From positions 1 through 64,000 of the forward strand of contig JBEKIJ010000009.1 in assembly GCA_050011815.1 (NCBI GenBank): a stretch of 64,000 bases of DNA, written 5' to 3'. Under the pieces are notes generated by a model. That model made no database searches, was not told where the DNA came from, and was given only the letters and a program-made list of their open reading frames with translations. Numbering within the stretch: the first letter of the stretch is position 1; every line of letters starts with the position of its first letter. The DNA is from Chersky-840 sp050011815 (GTDB lineage: Bacteria > Actinomycetota > Acidimicrobiia > Acidimicrobiales > UBA8190). This document shows positions 41,229 through 49,913 of the stretch, piece after piece. The position numbers were made by a program, and so were the translations under genes.

Positions 41229-41507
41229 ATGAGCGTCTTCATGCAGGTGTCCCGGAAGAGACGGTGCCGATCGCATGGGGGACTCGGCGCTCATGCCGTC
41301 GAGCCCTACACCCACTTCCGACGATTCGACGTGGCCGGAGCGGTCGGGCCCGTTGCGTGGGAAGCCAGAAGTGCACGCATGCTCGGCGCATCGGTTCGAG
41401 CCCGACGACGGGACGTTTCGTCGCTGATCGTCCATCTCCTGGTGGTCGCGACCACCATGTTCTTGTTCTGGGACCTCTATCTCCTGGCCCTGCACGCACC
41501 AGGGTAG
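41229..41507 (+). CDS. Small tail-anchored protein
   Basis: A 92-residue protein with a basic N-terminus (SRKRRCRSHGG) and a single membrane helix near the C-terminus (LIVHLLVVATTMFLFWDLYL). A GGAG-containing ribosome site lies just upstream (about 41213 to 41219). It follows the ABM-like gene after 29 bp, so the two may be an operon. No family recognised. Confidence 0.55.
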   Translation: MSVFMQVSRKRRCRSHGGLGAHAVEPYTHFRRFDVAGAVGPVAWEARSARMLGASVRARRRDVSSLIVHLLVVATTMFLFWDLYLLALHAPG

Positions 41508-41551
41508 GGGCGCGGATCTCGGTCGAGGCTCGCCACGATCCTCGCCCCTCC

Positions 41552-41608
41552 GTCGGTTCGGGCACCCAGCGTCGGTTCGGGCACCCAGCGTCGGTTCGGG
41601 CACCCAGC
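41552..41608. repeat. Triple 19-bp tandem repeat
   Basis: Three perfect copies of the 19-bp unit GTCGGTTCGGGCACCCAGC lie end to end, ending one base before the stop codon of the racemase gene (41610, minus strand). The array is thus immediately downstream of that gene and sits in the convergent gap with the small tail-anchored protein. It may affect transcription termination or be a slippage product. Confidence 0.9.
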
Positions 41609-41609
41609 G

Positions 41610-42815
41610 TCAGTCGACGACCCCCTCCTCGACCAGGAGGTCGATCTGGTCCGGGGCCAGTCCCCACCGTACGAGCTCCTGGGTGGCATGCACGCCGGGG
41701 CCCGGCGGAGGAGATGGATGGCGGGGAGGCGTGCGACTGAAGCGTGGCGCGGGGGCGGGCTCCACGGTGCCTCCGACGTCGACGAACGTGGCCCGGGCAC
41801 GGTTGTGCGGATGGGTGGGAGCCTCGCCGAGCGACAACACCGGAGTCACACAGGCGTCGGTACCGAGGAATGTCTCCAACCACTCGACTCTTGTCCGGCT
41901 CCGGAGGATCTGCGCGACACGGCTGGTCAGAGATTCCCATTGTGTCTGGTCGTCTTGGGGTGGGATGTCCTCCTCGGAGAACCCGAGTCCTTTCATGAAC
42001 GAGCGGTAGAAGCGTGGCTCCATTGCTCCGACAGACAAGAACTCGCCATCGGAGGTTTCATAGACGTTGTAGTAGTGCGAGCCCGTGTCCATGGAGTTGG
42101 TCCCTCGCTCGTCGTGCCAGAGTGACAGACCCCGGATCTGGTGGAACATCGTCGTGAGCAGCGCGGCGCCATCCACCATGGCGGCATCGACCACCTGGCC
42201 GAGACCCGAGCGCGTCCGTTCGTAGACCGCGGCGAGGATTCCCATGGCCAGGAGCATTCCCCCTCCGCCGAAATCGGCGACGAGATTGAGTGGAGGGACC
42301 GGAGCCTCACCTCGCCGGCCGATCGGGGCAAGGGCGCCGGCGACCGAGATGTAGTTGATGTCATGACCAGCCTCAGCGGCGAGGGGCCCTTCTCGTCCGT
42401 ACCCGGTTATCCGCCCGTAGATCAGGCGGGGATTGCGCTGGAGGCACACGCTCGGACCCAGTCCGATGCGCTCGACAACACCAGGTCGAAAGCCCTCCAG
42501 CAGAACGTCGGCATGCTCGACCATGTCCAGCACCAGCTCGACACCCCTCTGCCGCTTGAGGTCCACGCCTATGGCGTGGCGTCCCCTCGTGAGCACCATC
42601 CGACGGTCCACCGCGCCCACCACGGACGCCGGAATCCCGGTGCGCTCCAGGCGGATGACCTCGGCGCCCAGGTCGGCCAGCACCATGGCGCAGAACGGTC
42701 CCGGGCCGAGTCCCGCCAGTTCGATGACGCGGAGCCCTGCCAAGGGTCCTGACGTTCGGCGATCTCCGGCGACCCCCTCGCTTCTCTCGACGGACGACGG
42801 TTCGCTGGTCGTCAC
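41610..42815 (-). CDS. Alpha-methylacyl-CoA racemase-like CoA transferase family protein
   Basis: A 401-residue class III CoA-transferase-fold protein. The AMACR active-site pattern is present: His151-Asp152 in AEAGHDINYISVAG, Asp181 in LVADFGGGGM, and Glu in VGAMEPRFY, matching the His/Asp/Glu set of mycobacterial Mcr. This favours epimerisation of 2-methylacyl-CoA thioesters (needed before beta-oxidation of branched or sterol side chains) over CoA transfer. I start at the GTG at 42815, which overlaps the Rieske gene TGA by 4 bp; the upstream extension is antisense-like and inside that gene. Coupled with the oxygenase upstream and facing a thiolase and an acyl-CoA synthetase. Confidence 0.88.
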   Translation of the reverse strand: MTTSEPSSVERSEGVAGDRRTSGPLAGLRVIELAGLGPGPFCAMVLADLGAEVIRLERTGIPASVVGAVDRRMVLTRGRHAIGVDLKRQRGVELVLDMVEHADVLLEGFRPGVVERIGLGPSVCLQRNPRLIYGRITGYGREGPLAAEAGHDINYISVAGALAPIGRRGEAPVPPLNLVADFGGGGMLLAMGILAAVYERTRSGLGQVVDAAMVDGAALLTTMFHQIRGLSLWHDERGTNSMDTGSHYYNVYETSDGEFLSVGAMEPRFYRSFMKGLGFSEEDIPPQDDQTQWESLTSRVAQILRSRTRVEWLETFLGTDACVTPVLSLGEAPTHPHNRARATFVDVGGTVEPAPAPRFSRTPPRHPSPPPGPGVHATQELVRWGLAPDQIDLLVEEGVVD

Positions 42816-44119
42816 GAATTCGTTAGATAGCGGTCGATCATCCGATGCATGTGGAGGACGTTGCTCTCCTGGCGGCGGTTGAGACGAAGGCCGGGACCTC
42901 GCGACTTCATGCCGATCTGGATGTGTTCCATGTTGGCGTAGTCCTGGTTGGTGATGAGGCCCCAGTCGCGCTCGGTCCAATCCGGGTAGAAGCGTCGCCG
43001 GACCCGCTTGGGGACTTCGCCGTCACGGGGCCATTCGAGGAACCACGTGTCCTTGACCGCACTGTCGGGATCGAGTCCGTGAGGCCGTATCCGGAAGATG
43101 ATGGCGCTTCCCGGGTAGATGGGCCCGACCATGTTGGGGAAGAAGAACACGTCGTCCGCACTCGTCAGCTGGTCGTCGGAGAACGCCTCGACGGCCACGC
43201 CACGAGTCTCCAACAGTTCCCGCCGGCCCCGTTGGTAGCGGCTCAGAAGCGTCTCGCCCTCGAGCGGTGCCGAGCGGATCTTGTCGATGAGGGCGCGCTC
43301 ATCCTCGTAGAACAGTCCTCCCAGCCCTTCGACGAAGGCCGACAGGATCTCCCCCTCGTCGTATTGACCCTCGGCCAGCCCGAGACGGGGGCTCGGACGT
43401 AGTGTCCGGCGTGCGCTGGGAAGACGGCCGTAGTGCGAGTGGATGCCCAGAGGTTCGTAGTCGAGGCTGACATCGTCGGTCCAGGGCAGGATCTGCGGGT
43501 GGGTACCTTGGACGTGGTATCCCTCGTTGAACGCGTCGACGACGACCTTCCAGTTGGCGGGGAGGACGGTCGCCCGATAGGAACGAATCCTCATCCGGTC
43601 GAGGTGGTACGGCCCCAGGAGGGTAGGCAGCGGGTCGAGGTACTCGAGCAGCGGCGGTGCAGCCGGGTCCATGCAGATCCACACGAACCCACCCCAGCGG
43701 TCGAGCCGCACCTGACCGAGGCAGGTGTCTTGGGGAATGGGCGCGAACTCCTCGGGGTCGACGACTTCGATCAACGCGCCGGCGAGGTCGTAGCGCCAGG
43801 CGTGATATCGGCACCGGATGCAGTCGTCGTCGAAATGACCACTGCCTTCGGCCAGGCGGGTGCCGCGGTGCAGGCAGGTGTTGTGATACCCACGGATGAC
43901 GTCGGGACCGGATCGCACCACGAGGATCGACTGGTCTCCGATCAGATACTCACAGAAGTCGCCCACCTCGGCGACCTCCTCCTCGCGACAGGCCACCTGC
44001 CACACCCGCGCCCAGAGGCGCTCGAACTCCAGAGCTGCGAACTGCGTGCTCGTGTATCGGGAGCGAGGGACGACGTCGTCGTCGCCGATCAGAGCGCTCT
44101 CGAGATCGTCTTTCTTCAT
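42812..44119 (-). CDS. Rieske non-haem iron oxygenase, alpha subunit
   Basis: A 435-residue aromatic-ring-hydroxylating-type oxygenase. Rieske cluster ligands are Cys82-x-His84 (NTCLHRGTRL) and Cys103-x2-His106 (IRCRYHAWRY). Mononuclear iron ligands are His202 and His207 in DAFNEGYHVQGTH, with Asp195 as bridging residue. The domain order (Rieske N-terminal, catalytic C-terminal ending MHRMIDRYLTN) is normal. No small subunit, ferredoxin or reductase gene is next to it, so electron supply must come from elsewhere. I use MKKDDL at 44119; the longer frame to 44254 is not conserved. Substrate unknown; it may be an aromatic acid, a terpenoid or a sterol-like compound. Confidence 0.9.
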   Translation of the reverse strand: MKKDDLESALIGDDDVVPRSRYTSTQFAALEFERLWARVWQVACREEEVAEVGDFCEYLIGDQSILVVRSGPDVIRGYHNTCLHRGTRLAEGSGHFDDDCIRCRYHAWRYDLAGALIEVVDPEEFAPIPQDTCLGQVRLDRWGGFVWICMDPAAPPLLEYLDPLPTLLGPYHLDRMRIRSYRATVLPANWKVVVDAFNEGYHVQGTHPQILPWTDDVSLDYEPLGIHSHYGRLPSARRTLRPSPRLGLAEGQYDEGEILSAFVEGLGGLFYEDERALIDKIRSAPLEGETLLSRYQRGRRELLETRGVAVEAFSDDQLTSADDVFFFPNMVGPIYPGSAIIFRIRPHGLDPDSAVKDTWFLEWPRDGEVPKRVRRRFYPDWTERDWGLITNQDYANMEHIQIGMKSRGPGLRLNRRQESNVLHMHRMIDRYLTNS

Positions 44120-44442
44120 TGGTCGGCAGGGGAGTGGCACCGGTACAGGCCTATTCCCCATCCCCCTCAATCGCTCTGAGCGGTTGCCACGTTCGCCGCT
44201 ACGACACGTTCCCACCATGTTATGCGGCCTTTGGGGTGTCGAATAGAGCGGCACCGCTTCCCCGGACGGCGCCGCGCCGCCGCCGACGTCGGGAGCAGGA
44301 CGATCGGGAAAGCAGGCGGGAGCCTCCGAAGGCGGGTCGGTCGGAGGACCCGCCGAACCTCCTCGCGCTCATCATTTGCCAGCGTGTTCAAGTTTCGGGA
44401 ACCATACTGATCGAGGCTCGGCGAAGGCCACGCCGAAGGGGA

Positions 44443-45609
44443 ATGAACATGACAGAGCCCGTGATTATCGAGGCAGTGCGGACCCCGTTCGGCAAGCGCA
44501 ACGGGGCGCTCTCGGGGCTGCATGCCGCCGAGTTGCTCGGTGCCGCTCAGGTCGAGCTGATCAAGCGCACCGGCCTCGATCCTGTGGAGGTGGAGCAGAT
44601 CTTTGCGGGATGCGTCACCCAGGCGGGGGAGCAGTCCTTCAACATCGCTCGGACGGCATGGCTGAATCAGGGTCTCCCGCACGAGGTGGCCGCCACCACC
44701 ATCGACTGCCAGTGCGGATCGTCCCAGCAGGCGAACCACCTGGTGGCGGGTCTCATCGCATCCGGCACCATGGACGTCGGTATCGGATGCGGCGTCGAGG
44801 CCATGAGCAGGGTCGGTCTGGGGGTCAACGTCGTCAACGGTCCCGGTCGGCCGTTCCCTAGTGGGTTCCCCTTGAAGATCCCGGACCAATTCGCCTCGGC
44901 CGAGCGCATCGCCGAGAAGTACTCGGTCAGCCGCTCGGACGCCGACGCCTTCGGGTTGGCCTCGCAACGCAAGGCCGCACAGGCCTGGGACGAGGGGCGC
45001 TTTGAACGCGAGGTGTTCGCCGTCGAGGCGCCCGTCATGGGCCCCGAGGGCGCCACCGGCGATCTCCGGGTCGTGGACCGAGATCAAGGTCTGCGTGACA
45101 CGACAGAGGCGGGTCTGGCTGCTCTCAAGCCCGTGCTCCCCGACGGGATCCACACCGCCGGCACCTCTTCGCAGATCTCGGATGGCGCCGCTGCGGTGCT
45201 GTGGATGTCAGCGGACAAGGCGAAGGCGGCGGGTCTACGTCCCCGGGCCAGAATCGTCGCGCAGACCCTGGTCGGATCCGACCCCTACTACCAGCTCGAT
45301 GGGCCTATTCCCGCCACCACCAACGTCCTCGCCAAGGCGGGGATGACTGTCGGGGACATCGACATCTTCGAGGTCAACGAGGCATTTGCTTCGGTGGTGT
45401 GCTCGTGGCAAAAGATCCATAGTGTGGATGAGGACAAGGTGAACGTCAACGGTGGGGCTATCGCCCTCGGTCATCCGGTCGGTGCCACCGGGAGTCGCCT
45501 CATCACCACCGCCTTGCACGAGCTCGAGCGTCGTGACGGGAACCTGGCCCTCATCTCCATGTGTTGCGGCGGTGCGCTCGCCACGGGGACGATCCTGGAG
45601 CGGATCTGA
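44443..45609 (+). CDS. Acetyl-CoA acetyltransferase-family thiolase
   Basis: A 388-residue thiolase. The nucleophile is Cys91 in IDCQCGSSQQA, where the family has CxS-xxxA; NEAFASVV, GGAIALGHPVGATGSR (catalytic His) and SMCCGGALATG (acid/base Cys) complete the active site. The start is ATG at 44443 with GAAGGGG about eight bases upstream; a second ATG at 44449 is equally possible. It cleaves 3-ketoacyl-CoA in beta-oxidation or condenses acetyl-CoA. Divergent from the Rieske/racemase pair and followed by an acyl-CoA synthetase gene after 50 bp, so the four genes probably belong to one degradation pathway. Confidence 0.93.
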   Translation: MNMTEPVIIEAVRTPFGKRNGALSGLHAAELLGAAQVELIKRTGLDPVEVEQIFAGCVTQAGEQSFNIARTAWLNQGLPHEVAATTIDCQCGSSQQANHLVAGLIASGTMDVGIGCGVEAMSRVGLGVNVVNGPGRPFPSGFPLKIPDQFASAERIAEKYSVSRSDADAFGLASQRKAAQAWDEGRFEREVFAVEAPVMGPEGATGDLRVVDRDQGLRDTTEAGLAALKPVLPDGIHTAGTSSQISDGAAAVLWMSADKAKAAGLRPRARIVAQTLVGSDPYYQLDGPIPATTNVLAKAGMTVGDIDIFEVNEAFASVVCSWQKIHSVDEDKVNVNGGAIALGHPVGATGSRLITTALHELERRDGNLALISMCCGGALATGTILERI

Positions 45610-45659
45610 TCGGGCACCGGGAGAGATGGGGATGCGCGGCGTGACCCGGCCTGGGAGGG

Positions 45660-47480
45660 TTGGGAAGCGACAACGCTGCGTTCTTCGTCCCGGCGCCCAC
45701 TGACGTGTCCGAACGCGAGGTTCTCGCCCCGCCTCTGGGCGAAGTGCCGCTCCCGGCTCGAAATGTTGCCCACCTCCTGACACGCAACGGCGTCGACACG
45801 GAGTTCGCCGACCGTCCGGCCCTTCGCTTCGGCGACCAGGTGTGGACGCACCGAGAGCTTCTCGGTGAGGCCGAGCGATTCGCCGCGCTCTACCAGGATC
45901 GGCTCGACCCCGCTCTGCCACCCCATGTCGCCGTACTCCTCGACAACACCCCGGACTACGTGTTCGCGCTGTGCGGCGCCGGGCTCCTGGGAGCGGCGGT
46001 GGTGGGATTGAACCACACACGACGCGACGAGCACCTCGGGCGCGACATCCTGCACACCGACGCACAGCTTCTGATCACCGAGCCCCGCCACCAGGAACTC
46101 CTTCAGTCGGTCGTCGGGGAGTTGGACCTGCCGGGTGGCATCGTCGTCTCCGAGCGCTTCGCCGGCGCCGACGACCCACCCTCGTCGATGGGTGAACCGT
46201 TGGAAGGTGCGCTCGCCGTCGCCTGGGACCGAGTCGACAGGCTCGCGCCCTCGGTCGGGGCGGAGTGTGAGCCCGACGTCCTGTGGGCGTTACTTTTCAC
46301 ATCGGGCACGTCCGCCGCACCGAAGGCCGTGTGCTGTACGCAGCGTAGGCTGCTCACGACGGGCCAGCGTATGGCCACGATGCTCGATATCGGCCCCGAC
46401 GACATCGGGTACGCGTCCATGCCCCTGTTCCACGCCAACTCCTTGATGGCAGGACTCGCACCGGCGTTGGTTGCAGGCGCATCGCTTTCCCTGGCCCGAC
46501 GCTTCAGTGCATCGGGGTTCCTCCCCGATGTCCGCCACTACGGGGCCACCTGGTTCAACTACACGGGCAAGTTGCTGGCGTACCTGTTGGCGACGCCCGA
46601 GCAGGGTGACGATGCCGACAACACATTGCGGATCGCCTTCGGCAACGAAGGATCGCCCCATGTCGTGGAAGCTGCCGCCCAGCGCTTCGGGATCACCATC
46701 GTCGACGTCTTCGGTTCGACCGAAGGCGCTATTGCGCTGGACCGGTCCGGCGGACCGCCGCGCGGTTCGGTGGGCCGCCTGCGGGAAGGGATCGCCGTCG
46801 TCGACCCCGACGGTGTCGAGGTCCCCAGGGCGCGCTTCGACGACGAGGGCCTTCTCGTCAACGTCGAGGAGTGTGTCGGCGAGATCGTCAATACGCGGGG
46901 CGTGGGCCCGTTCGAAGGGTATTACCGCAACGAAGACGCCATGCGTCATACCACCCGCAACGGGTGGTACTGGAGCGGTGATCTCGGGTACGTGGACGAG
47001 GGCGGGTGGGTGTACTTCGCGGGGCGCACCTCGGACTGGCTGCGAGTAGACGGAGAGAACTTCCCGGCTGCTCCGATCGAGGCCATCGTTGCCCGCCACC
47101 CCGACGTGATGATGGCGTCGGTCTACGGCGTCCCTGACCCCGATTCAGGTGATCAGGTCATGGTGGCTCTGGTGCTGCGAGACGGGGCGGGATTCGACGG
47201 CAGGTCCTTTGCGAGCTGGTTGGACGGACAACCTGATCTCAGCCCCAGGTGGGTACCGCGCTTCGTCCGGGAATGCCGAGCGCTTCCTGTCACCCCCACG
47301 AACAAGGTCCTGGCCCGCACGCTCGTCCACGAGAAGTTTCGTTCCGACCTCGTCGGCGGCGACCCGATCCACGTCCGCGATCGCGGGGCAGGCGTCTTTC
47401 GCCGGTTCACCGCAGAGGATGAGGACGCCATGCGTCGGGCCTTCGAATCAAGTGGCCGCCGGCGCGCCTGGGATCTGTGA
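45660..47480 (+). CDS. Acyl-CoA synthetase (AMP-forming)
   Basis: A 606-residue ANL-superfamily ligase. Motifs: LLFTSGTSAAPKAVCCT (P-loop A3), YASMPLFHANSLMAGLAPAL (A4), DVFGSTEGAIALD (A5), YWSGDLGYVDEGGWVYFAGR (A7-A8, ATP ribose Asp) and TPTNKVLARTL (A10 Lys). This is the FadD/FACL-like group. It would activate the pathway acid to its CoA thioester before the thiolase and racemase act. The TTG at 45660 gives the longest version, but GGGAGGG is only two bases ahead, so a later start (GTG near 45706) is possible. Confidence 0.93.
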   Translation: MGSDNAAFFVPAPTDVSEREVLAPPLGEVPLPARNVAHLLTRNGVDTEFADRPALRFGDQVWTHRELLGEAERFAALYQDRLDPALPPHVAVLLDNTPDYVFALCGAGLLGAAVVGLNHTRRDEHLGRDILHTDAQLLITEPRHQELLQSVVGELDLPGGIVVSERFAGADDPPSSMGEPLEGALAVAWDRVDRLAPSVGAECEPDVLWALLFTSGTSAAPKAVCCTQRRLLTTGQRMATMLDIGPDDIGYASMPLFHANSLMAGLAPALVAGASLSLARRFSASGFLPDVRHYGATWFNYTGKLLAYLLATPEQGDDADNTLRIAFGNEGSPHVVEAAAQRFGITIVDVFGSTEGAIALDRSGGPPRGSVGRLREGIAVVDPDGVEVPRARFDDEGLLVNVEECVGEIVNTRGVGPFEGYYRNEDAMRHTTRNGWYWSGDLGYVDEGGWVYFAGRTSDWLRVDGENFPAAPIEAIVARHPDVMMASVYGVPDPDSGDQVMVALVLRDGAGFDGRSFASWLDGQPDLSPRWVPRFVRECRALPVTPTNKVLARTLVHEKFRSDLVGGDPIHVRDRGAGVFRRFTAEDEDAMRRAFESSGRRRAWDL

Positions 47481-47679
47481 GCGCCGCGTTGTTGCGCTCC
47501 ACCGGGTCCGTGGCCGCAGTGGCCCCGACGACATTTTCGCGAGCCTCTCGTCGCCGGCGTGCAACGCACCTGTCGAAGGTGCCTCGGTTCCGGGCCGCGG
47601 GCGGCGAAGGGAAATCGTGACCCGGGCGCACCACTCAATACACTCTTGATGTGCACGGCAGTGTGGTGGGAGAAAGCGA

Positions 47680-48150
47680 ATGACCGCCTTTCCGAGGGTG
47701 ATCGTCCTGGCCGCCACGCATGGCCTCATGGTCGTCTCAGGTGCCGCACCTTTCGAGCCGAACGCTCCATCGACAGCGGTCGTCGGGGATCGGCATGTCG
47801 ATGGCATGACACTTCTCGTTCCCTCTCAACTGGGCGTGACACGCGCCACCGTTGGATATGTCCTCATCGGCCTCCTCGTGGTCGGGTGGGTGGTGGTCAT
47901 CGGGGTACGCGTCCGTAGACACCGGGCGCGGCGCGCCGCCCCTCCCTCGCCCATGATGGAGACCGAGCCGAGGTCGTCGCGTCCCGGGCCCGGCCCGGTT
48001 CGGGAAACGCCTCGGACCCAGGACCCCGGGTGGTACTGGGACCCGGATCACATGACCGAACAGGCCTATTGGGACGGACAGTCGTGGACGGCCCGACGCC
48101 GTTGGGACGGGAATGCGTGGGTCGATGTCAAGGTAGGCCCTCCCAGCTGA
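47680..48150 (+). CDS. Membrane protein with C-terminal DUF2510 domain
   Basis: A 156-residue protein with an N-terminal signal-like segment (about 5 to 25), one membrane helix (about 58 to 77), a basic Arg-rich stretch, a Pro-rich linker and a DUF2510 domain (about 116 to 150; DPGWYWDPDHMTEQAYWDGQ and WTARRRWDG). DUF2510 is an actinobacterial membrane-protein module of unknown function. The N-terminal half looks extracellular. Nothing supported lies in the 200 bp upstream. Confidence 0.72.
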   Translation: MTAFPRVIVLAATHGLMVVSGAAPFEPNAPSTAVVGDRHVDGMTLLVPSQLGVTRATVGYVLIGLLVVGWVVVIGVRVRRHRARRAAPPSPMMETEPRSSRPGPGPVRETPRTQDPGWYWDPDHMTEQAYWDGQSWTARRRWDGNAWVDVKVGPPS

Positions 48151-48187
48151 GGCCGGCCTGCTGTGACGAAGGCTGCGTGGCCAGGGG

Positions 48188-48451
48188 TCAGTTGGACCAC
48201 TCCGATGTGATCGGCGGGGCGTACCCCTCACCGGTGTCGTCGATCGGTCGAGGCCTCTCCGGTCGCAGGCGGGCCATCTCAGCGTCCGCGGCCTCCGCCG
48301 CCTCTTGAAGCTCTTTCACGTGTTGGGCCCACTGTTCCGGAGGCTGCTCGGCGGAGGACTCTTTGTCCCTGGCCTCTTCGTATTGTCTACGAGCGTGGAT
48401 CTGCATCCTCCGTGCCAGGCGCACCGTTTCAGCACGGTCCATGCCTGTCAT
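48188..48451 (-). CDS. Small coiled-coil-like hypothetical protein
   Basis: An 87-residue charged protein from the ATG at 48451 (or 48442, MDRAET). Nearly all of residues 5 to 65 is Ala/Glu/Arg/Gln-rich and should be helical (MQIHARRQYEEARDKESSAE, HVKELQEAAEAADAEMARL), ending in a Pro-rich tail. No family recognised. Convergent with the DUF2510 gene. Confidence 0.6.
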   Translation of the reverse strand: MTGMDRAETVRLARRMQIHARRQYEEARDKESSAEQPPEQWAQHVKELQEAAEAADAEMARLRPERPRPIDDTGEGYAPPITSEWSN

Positions 48452-48677
48452 CGTACGCGGGGCCGCCCCCATCCGGTAGAGGTGGCTGTCGCGGGCGGGG
48501 GTCGACCCGAGGCCAGCCCGCACCGATTCCCACTCGATCTCGTGCCCAGGCCGTGGCCGGCGTGGACCGGTCACCCGGGATGGCGCGGGTTTCGGGACTA
48601 AAGACCCTGTTTCACCGCCGCTCCCGAGCCGATTTGAGTAGTGGATGATCTTTGTCAAAACCTGCCGGGGGCTGTAG

Positions 48678-48959
48678 ATGCAAGACACGTCGATGGGTCT
48701 GACAGGAATGGTCTTCAGCATCATCGCCGTCACCACCGGGGCCATCATGTACTGGGCCGTGACCAGCCATGCGCATGAGTTTCGGCTCTCCACGATCGGG
48801 GTCATCCTCATGGTCGTGGGCACGGTGAGCCTGGTCGGCTCCACCATCATCTTCGTCACCTCCCGCCGCATGGTCGGCATTCGGGCCCCGCGCATCTACC
48901 ACCGTGGATCGTCCGACCTCGAGGGCCGCACCGCGGCGGTGCACGAAGACCTGCGCTGA
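48678..48959 (+). CDS. DUF6458-like small membrane protein
   Basis: A 93-residue protein with two membrane helices (about 9 to 28 and 39 to 60) separated by a short loop HAHEFRLSTIGVIL, followed by an Arg-rich soluble end. The layout and the STIGVILMVVGTVSLVGS stretch match DUF6458, a small actinobacterial membrane family of unknown function. Convergent with the SRPBCC gene. Confidence 0.75.
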   Translation: MQDTSMGLTGMVFSIIAVTTGAIMYWAVTSHAHEFRLSTIGVILMVVGTVSLVGSTIIFVTSRRMVGIRAPRIYHRGSSDLEGRTAAVHEDLR

Positions 48960-48972
48960 CCGCCCGGGGGGC

Positions 48973-49458
48973 TCAGGTGAGAGAGACGGCCAGCTGCTCG
49001 AGGAGGTCCAAGGACTCCTGCATGCCGGCTTCCATGCCGGCGTTGATGTGCCCGTCGCGATTCTCCGTGCTCGTATGTTGCACGAGGATCTTGAGGGTGG
49101 TGCGTCGAGCCACCTCGGTGAACGTCAAGGTACACAGTGCCGGCGCGTCAGGCACGGCTTCGTAGACCTGGGTCATGACGAGGAGCTCGTCTGCGACGAT
49201 CTCCCGGTACTCGCCGTGGAAGGCGACCTCGAAGTTGCCGTTGGCCATCATCACCCATCGCCATTTTCCGCCCACCCGTAGATCGATCTGCGCGCTCGTC
49301 ACCTCACCGCGCTGCCCGGCCCACCACCGCTTCACCAGTTCGGGCGTGGTCCACGCCTTGAACACCAAGCGCTTGGGCGCGGCGAATTCCCTGGTGATGA
49401 GAATCTGGTCGTCGGCGGGGAGCGTCACCGTCGCCGTGCCGTTACTTGTCACTGCCAT
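48973..49458 (-). CDS. SRPBCC/AHSA1-like protein
   Basis: A 161-residue helix-grip protein of the AHSA1/START-like kind: ILITREFAAPKRLVFKAWTT at the start, then VKRWWAGQRGEVTSAQIDLR, VGGKWRWVMM and HINAGMEAGMQESLDLLEQL at the end. Such proteins bind hydrophobic ligands or act as chaperone-like partners. The ATG at 49458 (or 49461) lies inside the end of the ArsR gene, so the two are coupled; ArsR plus AHSA1 is a very common pair. Confidence 0.88.
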   Translation of the reverse strand: MAVTSNGTATVTLPADDQILITREFAAPKRLVFKAWTTPELVKRWWAGQRGEVTSAQIDLRVGGKWRWVMMANGNFEVAFHGEYREIVADELLVMTQVYEAVPDAPALCTLTFTEVARRTTLKILVQHTSTENRDGHINAGMEAGMQESLDLLEQLAVSLT

Positions 49459-49798
49459 CATCGTCCTCCTCGTGCTGTTTGAGATCTTCCAATACGTCGT
49501 CGAGCAGGTCGAACCGCTCGTTCCACGACCGCTCGTAGCTCTTGACCCAGTCATGGATGGGTTTGAGCGACGCGCCGTTGAGCCGGTACACCCGCTGCCG
49601 ACCCTCGTCGCGTGCCTCGACCAAGCCCACCTTCCGGAGCACCTGCAGGTGCTTGGACACCTGTGACTGGGCCAGGCCCAGCAGGGAAACCAGGTCGTTG
49701 ACGGGCCGCTCACCGCCCGCCAGGGCGTCGAGGATCTGGCGCCGGCGGGGTTCGGCGACGGCGTTGAAGGCATCGGCCGTGGTCGCTGCTCGTGCCAC
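49442..49798 (-). CDS. ArsR-family regulator
   Basis: A 118-residue winged-helix repressor: FNAVAEPRRRQILDALAGGE, then PVNDLVSLLGLAQSQVSKHL as helix-turn-helix and LVEARDEGRQRVYRLNGASL as wing. No metal-site cysteines are present, so it is probably not a classical arsenic or metal sensor. The C-terminal 20 residues are acidic. A palindrome lies 9 bases upstream of the start codon and is the likely operator. It should control itself and the SRPBCC gene. Confidence 0.9.
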   Translation of the reverse strand: MARAATTADAFNAVAEPRRRQILDALAGGERPVNDLVSLLGLAQSQVSKHLQVLRKVGLVEARDEGRQRVYRLNGASLKPIHDWVKSYERSWNERFDLLDDVLEDLKQHEEDDDGSDK

Positions 49799-49806
49799 AA
49801 GGCCAT

Positions 49807-49828
49807 CATATTCCGATATGGGAATATG
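49807..49828. promoter_or_regulatory. ArsR operator palindrome
   Basis: CATATTCC and GGAATATG form perfect 8-bp arms with 6 bases between them. The site ends 9 bp before the ArsR start codon (minus strand) and contains ATATTC/GATATG -10-like hexamers, so binding would block the promoter. Confidence 0.7.
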
Positions 49829-49913
49829 TCAACGGGCGGGTGGTACCCCTCCGTTCGGGGGGGTGCGATGCGGGGCGCGACGAGCCGACCGGACAGGGTC
49901 CCCCGCCGTCTGG

